61,890 nucleotides of DNA from an uncultured Coprococcus sp. GTDB taxonomy: Bacteria; Bacillota_A; Clostridia; Lachnospirales; Lachnospiraceae. The notes below the pieces were generated by a model. The model did not search any database. It was given only the letters and a program-made list of their open reading frames with translations, and was not told the origin of the DNA. Position 1 is the stretch's first letter. Each line of letters opens with the position of its first letter. The position numbers and the translations under genes were made by a program. The DNA is taken from assembly GCA_900767685.1 (NCBI GenBank), contig CAAGAB010000074.1:1-61890 (forward strand). Direction: 5' to 3'. Shown here one piece after another: positions 9,701 to 18,755 of the stretch.

Positions 9701-11513
9701 CAGTATAGAGGGCCCAAAGGTTACAGGATCACAGGAGGATCCTGTTATAGAGTATTACTACACAACAGAGAACAGCAACACGGATGGAACATTGTGGGAG
9801 AACTCCAGATCGGCAGATCCGGGCACATATTATATGTATGCCAAGGTTTGTGCTACAACCAATTACAATGAGTATGTGACACAGCCGGTTCAGTTCACAG
9901 TTGCAAAGAGAGAAACTCCGACAGACATAACAGCGGCTGATATTGTGAAGACATATGACGGCAAGGCTTATGGAATAACTGTTACAGGTGATATCCCTGA
10001 GGATGCAGTTGTAACATATGGAACTTCTGAGGATGCCTGCGATAAGACTGTAAGTCCGAAGTACAGCCAGGCTTCAGATGAACCATACACTGTATATTAT
10101 AAGGTAGCAGCAAGAGGATATGACACGATATCCGGACATGCAGCTATCACCATCAACAGAAGACCACTTGTTGTATCAGGAATCAAGGCTGCAAATAAAG
10201 TTTACAATGGAAAGGAAACTGCAAAGCTTGACTATTCGGGCGTTGTTCTGGCGGGTAAGGTCAGCGCAGATGCGCTTACAGTTACGGCCGCAGGAGCATT
10301 TGACAGTGCAGATGCGGGAACAGGCAAAACTGTAAGCATCACAGATATAAAGATCGGTGGCAAGGCGGCTTCAAACTATGTACTTACAGAAGATGCCCAG
10401 CAGCAGACCGCAAAGGCGAATATAACTCCTGCGGGAACAACTCTTACTGTAGGAAAGGTTGGAGCTAAGACATATGGAGGTGCAAAGTTTGCCCTCAGTG
10501 TGAAGTGCAGTAGAAATGACAGGAAGACATTTGCAAGCAGCAATACAAAGGTTGTCAAAGTGGATAGCACAGGCAAGGTGGCTATAGTTGGTGCAGGCAA
10601 GGCGGTTGTAACGGTATCCGTTGCGGCAAATAAGAACTACAAGGCAGCAGCTGCAAAGGTTGCGATCACGGTAAATCCAAAAGCCATCAGAGTAACTGCG
10701 AATGATGCATCGAAGTATGAAGGCAAGAAGGATCCGAAGTTTACATTTACAGCGGAGGGACTTGTTGGCAAGGACAAGCTTACAGGAATTGTTTTCAAGA
10801 GAGCTGCTGGTGAGAAGTCCGGAACATACACGATCAAAGTGGGTCAGAAGAAGGGTGCAAATCCAAACTACAAGATAACATTTGCCATTGGACGTCTGGT
10901 TATAAAGAAAGCGCCAAATGTTGAACTTAGTGGTACAGAGCTTTGTAAGAAGACCCTTCCATTCTTTGTTATGAGAGGAAAGGGAACAGGAACAAGAATA
11001 GATCTGACATGGGACAAGGTCAAAGGTGCAACAGGATATGATGTATATTGGTCATATTGTAATGGAAAGAACAACTTTAATAAGCTTGGTAATGTGACAA
11101 AATCTCTGAAATATGCGGATAAGAGTCTCAACAGCAAGCGTGAATACAAGTACTTTACAGTTGCATACAAGATGTCAGGCGGTAGAAAGGTATATCTTGG
11201 CAAGACAAACATAGTGCATGTTGCAATGCCTTATGCATCAAGGACAAATGCCCTGACAGTTACTGTAAATAAGACTTCAGTAAGCCTTGCAAAGGGTAAG
11301 ACATTCAAGATCACTAAGAAGGTTAAGCTTGAGAATCCAAAGAAGAAGGCATTAAGACATTTCCTGAAGAATGAATTCTATATAACCTCCAATGCAAAGG
11401 TGGCAACTGTTTCGCCGACAGGAGTCATCAAGGCAGTGGGCAAGGGCGCATGTACGGTTTATGTAATGGCTGACAACGGTGTGTGTGCAAGGATCAAAGT
11501 GACAGTGAAGTAG
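6708..11513 (+). CDS. Giant secreted repeat protein with MBG/YDG-like, Ig-like and FN3-like domains
   Basis: I choose ATG 6708 (AGAGGG about 7 bases upstream) over an in-frame TTG at 6687; the product is 1601 residues. A signal peptide ends near NTAYAA (about residue 36). A non-repeated N-terminal region of about 650 residues includes an immunoglobulin-like stretch (TYQWQSATSKRGPFADIEGA). From about residue 715 there are serial modules with the YDG/MBG pattern (CTYDGLMHSP, AYDGTEYAG, TYDGKAYGI, VYNGKETAK) ending in NAGTY or NYVL and TI-x-KK. Then come Big_2-like modules (ASSNTKVVKVDSTGKVAIVG), a further MBG-like unit, an FN3-like stretch (IDLTWDKVKGATGYDVYW) and a last Big_2 unit at the C-terminus. 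No LPXTG or membrane anchor is visible, so it is secreted or held non-covalently. Such proteins are typical surface adhesin/scaffold candidates. Confidence 0.8.
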   Translation: MKERILCRKVMAWLMTAFMVITCLISIGGKNTAYAAAMENIKVTDVDISTDGYLRGLKWGWTTSGYASASCKLGIQSEKFLSGDLTNFGDYLSNHRYSGWASAESPEGCGFKGWITENSFSRSSGTYDRTDIISGEGIDMGTTGVYYLYTWTYYNGYVFPDIYIGSIDLDAGKIVDASGNEITFQIGGFSGGGNTDPSEEEVVFMNNGYPYGKNMTNSSITLVMDVTGEAATYQWQSATSKRGPFADIEGANESTYTFTPTHGYWYRCVVDGTAGRAVKAVFPSSDSNKWTRPNSCWYISNGVMAYMVNGNGFDIVGLYTKDGKNYMLGTSYDKVWRLYSRSDAEPSAETATSQVSEASLAALRLSFDPMNTHDLIFDAELKEGQHSFAIGADANIGDEITSSDSADKAVLAATVKNGELQQMAMMGVAKSADATDETPSFVLAPITQASCYWIGNYRERKIFAYNTVLSTYIKETAEINGQSVASLVEGTDSGLTMSWTNVEDGGHIGFKFSVGAVADVGAVTGQVDYITEKLTDLDGDTSYIITVDGESYDIVSDMYGDIALEGTDDNDASYSLFGKNISISKKDSQDTPADITVAARPEAPSAPKTLADIQNPTPADMESAADGEGVEIVSVTGDSVTVSPLGGQQYQYSTDGATWTVLDDLNVSDNYVISGLEENQRVYVRTRYVANATKPASLWSDAKVVSRDLIAGVTAEDTTCTYDGLMHSPSVTIADGLDGASISYSLAADEPYTQTVPELKNAGTYKVYYLVTAEECSPVFGDVTVTIEKKTITADKVIVDENAYIQGIQFSGLLDGDELVYDEDYTVVLWDVTPGIETVVTTYRFGLATTGNAANYILQNKSWDMVHHHDWTHEVKEGSSNKIIAYCNETENSAHCAYQGRNEAVSCTVTAESRAYDGTEYAGAVVNNWITEKTGEAAVTYYEGTGDTDYPENENAPVNAGTYKFVVKIADVTAYAEFEIQRLDQNVEFDVSDYTFGDSIEGPKVTGSQEDPVIEYYYTTENSNTDGTLWENSRSADPGTYYMYAKVCATTNYNEYVTQPVQFTVAKRETPTDITAADIVKTYDGKAYGITVTGDIPEDAVVTYGTSEDACDKTVSPKYSQASDEPYTVYYKVAARGYDTISGHAAITINRRPLVVSGIKAANKVYNGKETAKLDYSGVVLAGKVSADALTVTAAGAFDSADAGTGKTVSITDIKIGGKAASNYVLTEDAQQQTAKANITPAGTTLTVGKVGAKTYGGAKFALSVKCSRNDRKTFASSNTKVVKVDSTGKVAIVGAGKAVVTVSVAANKNYKAAAAKVAITVNPKAIRVTANDASKYEGKKDPKFTFTAEGLVGKDKLTGIVFKRAAGEKSGTYTIKVGQKKGANPNYKITFAIGRLVIKKAPNVELSGTELCKKTLPFFVMRGKGTGTRIDLTWDKVKGATGYDVYWSYCNGKNNFNKLGNVTKSLKYADKSLNSKREYKYFTVAYKMSGGRKVYLGKTNIVHVAMPYASRTNALTVTVNKTSVSLAKGKTFKITKKVKLENPKKKALRHFLKNEFYITSNAKVATVSPTGVIKAVGKGACTVYVMADNGVCARIKVTVK

Positions 11514-11536
11514 TGCTTCAGACATGGTTATAATTG

Positions 11537-11577
11537 AAAACTCCTCCAAACCGGTTGTGGCTTTGGGGGAGTTTTTT
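11537..11577 (+). terminator. Rho-independent terminator after the giant surface protein gene
   Basis: A 14-bp stem (11537-11550 with 11562-11575, one G-T pair) has an 11-base loop and ends in a run of six T. Confidence 0.85.
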
Positions 11578-11661
11578 GAGATTAATAGTTGATTATGGTA
11601 TACCTATTTGCTAAAATTGAGTCAATGTGAAAAATTTAATACAAGTAAGGAGAGAAAAGTA

Positions 11662-13017
11662 ATGGCACAGACAGTAAGTTTCGATTTTAAGAATGCAAAA
11701 GCCATGGCTACAGACGCTGATATCGCAGCAATCAAGGATCAGGTTGTAGCTGCAAAGGCAACACTTGTAAACAAGACCGGTGAGGGAAATGATTTCCTTG
11801 GATGGATCGATCTTCCGGTAGACTATGATAAGGAAGAGTTTGCCAGGATCAAGAAGGCAGCAGCCAAGATCCAGTCAGACTCAGATGTACTCGTAGTAAT
11901 CGGTATCGGTGGTTCTTACCTGGGCGCAAGAGCAGCCATCGAAGCTTTAAGACACAGCTTTTATAACTCAGTTGACAAGTCAATCCGTAAGACTCCTGAG
12001 ATTTATTATGCAGGATCCAACATAAGCAGTACATACATGGCTCATCTGCTTCAGGTGATCGGAGACAGAGATTTCTCTATCAACATCATCTCAAAGTCAG
12101 GTACAACAACAGAGCCAGGTATCGCATCAAGAATCTTCAAGAAGAAGCTTGTTGAGAAGTATGGTAAGGAAGGCGCAGCAAAGAGAATATATGCCACAAC
12201 AGACAAGGCAAAGGGAGCTCTCAAGACACTTGCAACAGAGGAGGGCTATGAGACATTTGTAGTTCCTGATGATGTAGGAGGAAGATTCTCAGTTCTCACA
12301 GCAGTTGGTCTTCTGCCGATAGCAGTAAGTGGTGCCGATATAGATAAGCTTATGGAAGGTGCAGCTTCAGCAAGAAAGGATTGTCTTGCACAGGACTTCG
12401 ACGATTCAGACGCTATGAAGTATGCAGCAGTTAGAAATGTACTTTACAATAAGGGTAAGTCGATAGAGATCCTTGCAAACTTTGAGCAGGCACTCCACTA
12501 TGTATCAGAGTGGTGGAAGCAGCTCTACGGTGAGAGCGAGGGTAAGGATGGCAAGGGTCTTTTCCCAACAGCCACAGACTTTACAACAGACCTTCATTCA
12601 CTTGGACAGTTTATACAGCAGGGTTCACAGAATCATTTCGAGACAGTTATCAATGTTGTAAACCCAACATGTGAGATTGTTATGGAGGCTGAGGACTCAG
12701 ACCTTGATGGACTTAACTATCTTGCAGGCAAGACAGTTGATTTCGCTAACAAGAGTGCGATGAACGGAACAATCCTTGCACATGCAGATGGCGGAATACC
12801 TATCATCCAGATCAACATTGATAAGATCGATGAGTTCACACTCGGAGAGTTGTTCTATACATTTGAGTTCGCATGTGGTGTAAGTGGTTACACACTCGGT
12901 GTAAACCCATTCAACCAGCCAGGTGTTGAGAGCTACAAGAAGAACATGTTCGCTCTCCTCGGTAAGCCAGGCAACGAGGAACTCGGCAAGGAGCTTCTTG
13001 CAAGAATCAACGGCTAA
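11662..13017 (+). CDS. pgi: Glucose-6-phosphate isomerase
   Basis: The enzyme interconverts glucose-6-phosphate and fructose-6-phosphate in glycolysis. The 451-residue product starts at ATG 11662, with AAGGAGAG about 8 bases upstream; an upstream in-frame start at 11608 lacks a ribosome site. Recognisable PGI motifs in order: [24 protein letters not shown] (phosphate-binding), [29 protein letters not shown] and the C-terminal region [23 protein letters not shown] with the catalytic Lys. Length and motifs fit the bacterial Firmicute type. Confidence 0.97.
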   Translation: MAQTVSFDFKNAKAMATDADIAAIKDQVVAAKATLVNKTGEGNDFLGWIDLPVDYDKEEFARIKKAAAKIQSDSDVLVVIGIGGSYLGARAAIEALRHSFYNSVDKSIRKTPEIYYAGSNISSTYMAHLLQVIGDRDFSINIISKSGTTTEPGIASRIFKKKLVEKYGKEGAAKRIYATTDKAKGALKTLATEEGYETFVVPDDVGGRFSVLTAVGLLPIAVSGADIDKLMEGAASARKDCLAQDFDDSDAMKYAAVRNVLYNKGKSIEILANFEQALHYVSEWWKQLYGESEGKDGKGLFPTATDFTTDLHSLGQFIQQGSQNHFETVINVVNPTCEIVMEAEDSDLDGLNYLAGKTVDFANKSAMNGTILAHADGGIPIIQINIDKIDEFTLGELFYTFEFACGVSGYTLGVNPFNQPGVESYKKNMFALLGKPGNEELGKELLARING

Positions 13018-13045
13018 TCCGATCTAATAAGAATACAAACAATAC

Positions 13046-13108
13046 AGGCGTATATACAATTCCAGCTTCCACTATGGAATCCGGAAGGCATATACGCCTT
13101 TTATTTTG
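13046..13108 (+). terminator. Rho-independent terminator after pgi
   Basis: AGGCGTATA at 13046-13054 pairs with TATACGCCT at 13091-13099, followed by a T-rich tail. The 36-base loop contains a second pairing, TTCCAG...ATGGAA. Confidence 0.75.
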
Positions 13109-13123
13109 CCCTGGCGATGTCCC

Positions 13124-13187
13124 GGGGACGGAGGGGACAGGCACCTCCGTCCCTCTGGGGACAGGCACCTCCGTCCCCTCCGTCCCC
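13124..13187. repeat. GGGGACGGAGG palindromic intergenic repeat element
   Basis: The outer arms are a perfect 15-bp inverted repeat, 13124-13138 with 13173-13187. Inside lie two direct 21-bp copies (13133-13153 and 13157-13177). The G+C-rich composition contrasts with the AT-rich flanks. The pattern resembles REP/MITE-like GGGGAC...GTCCCC intergenic palindromes of Clostridia; mobility is inferred, and no transposase is nearby. Confidence 0.7.
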
Positions 13188-13350
13188 GTTGTCGATGTAT
13201 ATTTCTTGTAATCGGTTTTGTACAATGTTATACTTATGAAGTGTATAGGCTTATGTAAGTTGTGCTGTGGTTTATACCAGGAAGCACTATACACGTGGAG
13301 CAGAAATAGCGATACTTATATATAGACGGAAGGATTAAAGGTCAGAACCG

Positions 13351-15594
13351 ATGAATGAAAAAAAGGATATAAACGGAGTGTATAACCGATACAGACAGGT
13401 ACCAGTATATCTTATAGGACTTTTCTGTCTGATGACAGTGCTGATGTATCTGGTTGGGGTAGGTGCCGGAATACTGGCGACTATATTTACATTGACGTAT
13501 GGCACAATTGTTGTGTTTGTGTACCTCAGAATGAATCTGCTTGAGAGGGACAGGTACGTGGAATTTGCCATGGAACATGGAAAGATGCAGAAAGAACTCA
13601 TAAAGGAGTTCCCCGTTCCATATGTATTGCTGGATGAGTCCGGAAAGGTCGTATGGGTAAATGACGAATTTTCCGCAATCACAGAGAGCAGTAAGAGAAG
13701 ACTGATGAAACTCAATATTGTTCAGGTATTTGAGGAGGTAAATGAGGAGAATCTGCCATATGAGGAGGATGTGACAGAGGGAGAGATAGCGTTTAATGGC
13801 AAAGAATACAGATATGAGATAAAACGAGTTCAAGTGAACAAATATGACCCTGCCAGAGAGGAACAGGAATCCACGGAGGTGTCAGCGCATTCGTCTGCAC
13901 ATTCTGAGGCACACACAGAAGATAACTCAGGAATAGGATCCAACTCGGGATCAGACGCAGAGTCCGGGATACAATTTGACAGCATGGATGATAAGGCTGG
14001 CGGAAATCAGGAAAACAATGACAGCCATACTGGTGCACTTGTTTCACACGGTAAAAAACATGGAAAGACGGATACATTTTTGGCATTCTATATGTTTGAT
14101 GTGACTACGGTCAATAAGCTCACTCAGGAGAATCATGATCAGAAGCTGGTTGCAGGTCTGATATATATTGATAACTACGATGAGATTTTTGAATCCCTCG
14201 AGGAGGTTCGACACTCGCTGTTGGTTGCCCTTGTGGACAGAAAGATTAATAAGTACATGGCAAATGTTGACGCCATAGTGAAGAGTCTTGAGAAGGACAA
14301 GTATATGTTTGTGATGCCACAGAAGTATCTTGATCAGCTGAAGGAGAACAAATTTGCCCTGCTCGATGAGGTTAAGGCTATCAATATAGGAAATGATCTT
14401 CCTCTTACACTCAGTATAAGCCTTGGAACTGACTACAAGAGCTTTATAGAGAATTTCGAGGCTGCGAGATCTGCCATGGAGCTTGCTCTTGGACGAGGCG
14501 GTGATCAGGCTGTCATCAAGTCGGCGGACAGAATAACATATTATGGCGGAAAGAGTCAGGGAACGGAAAAATCCACACGAGTAAAGGCCAGAGTCAAAAC
14601 TTTGGCATTTAAGGAATTGCTTGAGACCAAGGAACAGGTTATAATAATGGCTCACAAGAACCCTGATATGGATGCATTCGGTTCCGGAATAGGTATATAC
14701 AAGATGGTTTCTGCCCTGGGCAAGAAAGCACATATAGTTGTGAATGAAGTGTCCTCAGCCATCAGTCCTATATATGGAAATTTCGCCTCCAGCAATGTTT
14801 ACCCGGAGGATATGATCATCAACAATGATCAGGCTCTGGGGCTTGTGGACGATGATACAGTTGTGGTCGTGACGGATGTAAACAATCCTACCCTGACAGA
14901 ATGCGAGGAGCTGCTGTCATATGCCAAGAGCATTGTCGTGTTCGATCACCATAGACAGACGAAAGATGTCATTGCAAATGCGACTCTGTCGTATATAGAG
15001 CCATTTGCCTCATCTGCATGCGAGATGATTGCTGAGATGCTTCAATACATGGATGAAAAGATAAAACTCAGACCTACAGAAGCAGATGCCATGTATGCAG
15101 GAATCCTTATAGATACTGACAACTTCCTGTCCAAGACCGGAGTGAGAACCTTTGAGGCTGCAGCATTCCTCAAGCGAAGCGGCGCTGACGTTATGCGAGT
15201 GAGAAAAATGTTCAGAACAGACATAGAGACCTATAGGCAGAAGGCTGAAGGCGTGAGCCATGCTGAGATGGTGCTTGGTGCATTTGCGATATCCATCATA
15301 ACTCCGTCTGAGACAGGAACGGAGTCGCCACTGGTTCTCACTGCAAAGATTGCAAATGAGATGCTCAATATAGCAGGTGTCAGAGCATCATTTGTCATAG
15401 CTCAGGTCGGGGATGATGTAAAGATAAGTGCCAGAGCTATAGATGATGTGAATGTGCAGATCATCATGGAACGAATGGGTGGAGGCGGACATGCCAATAT
15501 AGCTGCGGCTCAGTTTGAAAATGCAAATGCTGAGGATATAAAGGAGAAGCTTGTTGAGCTTTTAAATGAGATGTACACAGAGGGAGATATATAA
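13351..15594 (+). CDS. gdpP: Cyclic-di-AMP phosphodiesterase GdpP
   Basis: GdpP hydrolyses c-di-AMP to pApA and so controls potassium, osmotic and cell-wall homeostasis. The 747-residue protein has two membrane segments (about 17-33 and 38-59), a PAS-like domain (about 85-165), a degenerate GGDEF domain (about 255-395) and DHH-DHHA1 (about 430-740). Catalytic motifs are intact: HKNPDMDAFGSG, DHHRQ, DTDNF, and GGGGHANIAAAQ in DHHA1. Residues about 170-239 are a Ser/His/Asp/Asn-rich insertion between PAS and GGDEF that I do not expect in the family. It heads the gdpP-rplI-dnaB block conserved in Firmicutes. Confidence 0.93.
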   Translation: MNEKKDINGVYNRYRQVPVYLIGLFCLMTVLMYLVGVGAGILATIFTLTYGTIVVFVYLRMNLLERDRYVEFAMEHGKMQKELIKEFPVPYVLLDESGKVVWVNDEFSAITESSKRRLMKLNIVQVFEEVNEENLPYEEDVTEGEIAFNGKEYRYEIKRVQVNKYDPAREEQESTEVSAHSSAHSEAHTEDNSGIGSNSGSDAESGIQFDSMDDKAGGNQENNDSHTGALVSHGKKHGKTDTFLAFYMFDVTTVNKLTQENHDQKLVAGLIYIDNYDEIFESLEEVRHSLLVALVDRKINKYMANVDAIVKSLEKDKYMFVMPQKYLDQLKENKFALLDEVKAINIGNDLPLTLSISLGTDYKSFIENFEAARSAMELALGRGGDQAVIKSADRITYYGGKSQGTEKSTRVKARVKTLAFKELLETKEQVIIMAHKNPDMDAFGSGIGIYKMVSALGKKAHIVVNEVSSAISPIYGNFASSNVYPEDMIINNDQALGLVDDDTVVVVTDVNNPTLTECEELLSYAKSIVVFDHHRQTKDVIANATLSYIEPFASSACEMIAEMLQYMDEKIKLRPTEADAMYAGILIDTDNFLSKTGVRTFEAAAFLKRSGADVMRVRKMFRTDIETYRQKAEGVSHAEMVLGAFAISIITPSETGTESPLVLTAKIANEMLNIAGVRASFVIAQVGDDVKISARAIDDVNVQIIMERMGGGGHANIAAAQFENANAEDIKEKLVELLNEMYTEGDI

Positions 15595-15700
15595 AAAGAT
15601 CCGCCGGGTGATTGAGGATAAGTTGTTCCGACAAATATTTGACAAATATTTGATTGAAAGTAAAAAATAAACAGATTTCATCGAAAGGAGACATACAGTT

Positions 15701-16147
15701 ATGAAGGTTATATTATTACAGGATGTAAAGAGCCTTGGAAAGAAAGGCGCAATGGTTGAGGTCAGCGAGGGTTATGCAAGAAATTTCATAATTCCTAAGA
15801 AGCTTGGAGTTGAGGCAACTCCGAAGAATATAAACGATCAGAAGCTTAAGAAGGCTCACGATGAGAAGGTTGCAGCAGAGAATCTTGCGGAGGCAAAGGC
15901 GCTTGCTGCAGAACTTGAGAAATCTTCAGTCACTGTCAAGATAAAAGTGGGCGAGGGTGGAAGATCATTTGGCTCGGTGTCCACAAAGGAGATATCAGAT
16001 GCCATAAAGACACAGCTTGGCAAGGACATTGATAAGAAGAAAGTAGTTATGAAGGATCCGATAAAGGCTATAGGCAGTTTCACAGTGAAGATCAAGCTTC
16101 ACCCAGAGGTGCAGGCAGAGCTTTCTGTAAAGGTAGAGGAGGCTTGA
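15701..16147 (+). CDS. rplI: 50S ribosomal protein L9
   Basis: The 148-residue product is of standard length. The N-terminal MKVILLQDVKSLGKKGAMVEVSEGYARNFIIPK is the universal L9 signature for binding 23S rRNA (I cite it only in part: DVKSLGKKG and GYARNFIIP). A long central helix (about 40-75) and the C-terminal domain follow. AAAGGAG lies upstream of the ATG. It lies between gdpP and dnaB; the dnaB ribosome site overlaps the rplI 3' end, so translation may be coupled. Confidence 0.97.
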   Translation: MKVILLQDVKSLGKKGAMVEVSEGYARNFIIPKKLGVEATPKNINDQKLKKAHDEKVAAENLAEAKALAAELEKSSVTVKIKVGEGGRSFGSVSTKEISDAIKTQLGKDIDKKKVVMKDPIKAIGSFTVKIKLHPEVQAELSVKVEEA

Positions 16148-16151
16148 TTGA

Positions 16152-17483
16152 ATGGAAGATTCATATGCTAAAAAGAAGCTTCCGTATAATCTGAATGCAG
16201 AAAAGTCGGTTATAGGTTCGATGCTCATGGATAGAGATGCAATAGTTGACGCATCGGATATGCTGACAAAAGAAGACTTTTACTATGGACAGTATGGCAT
16301 ACTGTTCGAGAACATGGTAGAACTCTTCAAAGAGGGCAAGGCCGTAGATATTGTCACACTTAAGAATAAACTTGAGGAGAACAATGTCCCAGATGAGGTT
16401 ATAAGCATAAGCGCCATTGCGGATATCATGGATGCAGTTCCAACATCGGTGAATGCGAAACATTATGCAGAGATAGTGGCGGATAAGTCGGTGCTTAGAA
16501 AGACCATAAAGCTGTGTGAGCAGGTTGAGAAAGATTGTTATCTTGATTCCGAGGGAGTTGACGTGCTTCTGGAGAGAGCGGAGAGCGGTGTATTTAACCT
16601 GATAAAAGAGAGAAATGGTTCCAATAGCTTTGTGCCTATAGATAGAGTGGTCATGAATGTTATAGATCAGATTGAGGCAGCATCGAGACAGAATTCCCGA
16701 GTCACCGGTATACCAACGGGATTCATAGATCTGGACAATATGCTGACGGGTCTTCACGGTTCAGAGTTTATTCTGGTTGCCGCGAGACCAGCCATGGGTA
16801 AGACGGCATTTGTGCTTAATATTGCGCATCACGTAGCTGTGAGAAAGAAGATACCAACGGTTATATTCAACCTTGAGATGAGTAAGGAACAGCTTGTAAC
16901 CCGTATGATCGCAATGGATTCCTTGGTCGATTCCCAGAAGATCCAGACAGGACAGCTGGCGGAAGACGACTGGGATCAGGTGCTTGCAAGTTCCGAGAGT
17001 ATTGCGGCTTCGCCTCTGTTTATAGAGGATACATCGGCACTTACTATCTCAGAACTCAGATCAAAATGTCGTAGGCTGAAGAGCAAGAATAATCTTGGGC
17101 TGATAATCATCGACTACTTGCAGTTGATGAGCACCACAGGAAAGGTTGAGTCCAGACAACAGTTTGTCTCGGATATGTCGAGATCTCTCAAGATGCTTGC
17201 GAGGGAGCTGGATGTCCCTATCATAGCGTTGTCACAGCTTAATCGAGATGTCGACAGAAGACCGGAGCACAAGCCTGTGCTTGCGGATCTGCGTGAGTCT
17301 GGTTCTATAGAGCAGGATGCGGATGTGGTAATGTTCATTTACAGGGATGATTACTACAACCCGGATACTGACAAGAAGGGTATCTCGGAAATCATCATAG
17401 CTAAGCAAAGAAAAGGCGCTACTGGATCGGTTGATCTTGTGTGGCTGCAGGAATATACGAAGTTTGCAAACAAAGAGCACTAA
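16152..17483 (+). CDS. dnaB: Replicative DNA helicase DnaB
   Basis: The hexameric helicase unwinds DNA at the replication fork. The 443-residue protein has the DnaB N-terminal domain (PYNLNAEKSVIGSML at the start), a linker and a RecA-like C-terminal domain with Walker A ARPAMGKTAF, Walker B LIIIDYLQLM, the sensor-like LSQLNRDVDRR, and DLRESGSIEQDADVV. The start ATG is 4 bases after the rplI stop and uses an AGGAGG located in rplI. No intein is visible. Confidence 0.97.
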   Translation: MEDSYAKKKLPYNLNAEKSVIGSMLMDRDAIVDASDMLTKEDFYYGQYGILFENMVELFKEGKAVDIVTLKNKLEENNVPDEVISISAIADIMDAVPTSVNAKHYAEIVADKSVLRKTIKLCEQVEKDCYLDSEGVDVLLERAESGVFNLIKERNGSNSFVPIDRVVMNVIDQIEAASRQNSRVTGIPTGFIDLDNMLTGLHGSEFILVAARPAMGKTAFVLNIAHHVAVRKKIPTVIFNLEMSKEQLVTRMIAMDSLVDSQKIQTGQLAEDDWDQVLASSESIAASPLFIEDTSALTISELRSKCRRLKSKNNLGLIIIDYLQLMSTTGKVESRQQFVSDMSRSLKMLARELDVPIIALSQLNRDVDRRPEHKPVLADLRESGSIEQDADVVMFIYRDDYYNPDTDKKGISEIIIAKQRKGATGSVDLVWLQEYTKFANKEH

Positions 17484-17531
17484 TGTCATATTTATTTATA
17501 GAATTTATCAAGAATTAAAAGGAGATCAGTA

Positions 17532-18695
17532 ATGGTAGTAGAACCAAGAGTAAAGGATTATATCTGTACGACAGCACATCCTACAGGCTGTGCCCAGAAT
17601 GTAAAGAATCAGATCGAGTATGTCAAGTCAAAGGGTGAGACAAAGAGTGATAAGGCCCCAAAGAAGGTGCTGGTGATAGGCGCATCGACCGGTTATGGAC
17701 TTGCATCACGTATCGCAGTGGCATTTGGATATGGAGCAGACACATTGGGTGTTATGTTCGAGAAGGAGTCCAATGGCCGCCGTACTGCTACAGCAGGATT
17801 CTACAACACGAGAGCATTTGAGAATGAGGCTCATGCAGCAGGACTCTATGCAAAGTCCATAAATGGAGATGCATTTTCAAAGGAGATAAAGGATCAGGTT
17901 ATCGAGACGATTAAGGCTGACATGGGTAAGGTTGACATGATAGTATACAGCCTTGCGGCTCCTAGAAGAACCATGGCTGATGGAACAAAGTATACTTCAG
18001 TGCTCAAGACAGTGGGACAGGAGTATTCAAACAAGACACTTGTACTCAAGGACAATACAGTTACAGAAGCCCATATAACAGCGGCAAATGAAGACGAGAT
18101 AAATGCAACCATAAAGGTCATGGGCGGTGAGGACTGGATAGACTGGATGCAGGCGCTCAGCGATGCCGGAGTGCTGGCTGATGATGTGATCACAGTTGCA
18201 TATTCATACATAGGACCAAAGATCACATTCCCTATATATGCAGAGGGATCGATTGGTCAGGCAAAGAAAGACCTCTACAAGTCAGCAGACATAATAAACG
18301 AGAAATTCCCTAATATAAAGGCAAAGATCGCTATAAATAAGGCTCTTGTTACACAGTCAAGTGCAGCGATTCCTATCGTTCCTCTGTACATTACACTTCT
18401 GTACAAGGTTATGAAGGATAAGGGGCTTCATGAGGGATGTATAGAGCAGATGCAGAGACTGTTCATGGACAAGATCCTTGACGACACTCAGGTTGATGAC
18501 AATGGATTTATCCGCATGGACGACTGGGAGATGAGAGATGATGTGCAGTCTGTTGTAGCTGAGCACTGGGACACAGTGAACAATGACAATGTAAAGAATA
18601 TCGCAGATATCGATGGATACTGGGAAGACTTCTACAACATGTTCGGTTTCAGAATAGATGGTGTAGATTACTCTGCGGATGTAGATATTATGTAA
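17532..18695 (+). CDS. fabV: FabV-type trans-2-enoyl-ACP/CoA reductase (NADH)
   Basis: The 387-residue protein belongs to the FabV/Ter reductases, larger than FabI. It keeps the N-terminal HPTGCAQNV, the NAD-binding GASTGYGLASR, SLAAPRR, and the catalytic Y-x8-K (YAEGSIGQAK). The enzyme reduces the enoyl double bond of trans-2-enoyl-ACP in fatty acid synthesis, or of crotonyl-CoA in clostridial butyrate formation; the sequence alone does not separate the two. A perfect AAGGAG lies 7 bases before the ATG. fabF, accDA and fabH are also in the window but in separate transcription units. Confidence 0.9.
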   Translation: MVVEPRVKDYICTTAHPTGCAQNVKNQIEYVKSKGETKSDKAPKKVLVIGASTGYGLASRIAVAFGYGADTLGVMFEKESNGRRTATAGFYNTRAFENEAHAAGLYAKSINGDAFSKEIKDQVIETIKADMGKVDMIVYSLAAPRRTMADGTKYTSVLKTVGQEYSNKTLVLKDNTVTEAHITAANEDEINATIKVMGGEDWIDWMQALSDAGVLADDVITVAYSYIGPKITFPIYAEGSIGQAKKDLYKSADIINEKFPNIKAKIAINKALVTQSSAAIPIVPLYITLLYKVMKDKGLHEGCIEQMQRLFMDKILDDTQVDDNGFIRMDDWEMRDDVQSVVAEHWDTVNNDNVKNIADIDGYWEDFYNMFGFRIDGVDYSADVDIM

Positions 18696-18755
18696 TCCAT
18701 CTCAGATTTTATACAAGGGGTCAAACTCCGTATATTATAAAATTGGAGGAACAGC

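Noticed and set aside
13007..13294. Reverse frame with Thr-Glu-Val-Pro repeats
   Set aside because: It is the translation of the GGGGAC palindrome and the pgi terminator, without a ribosome site.
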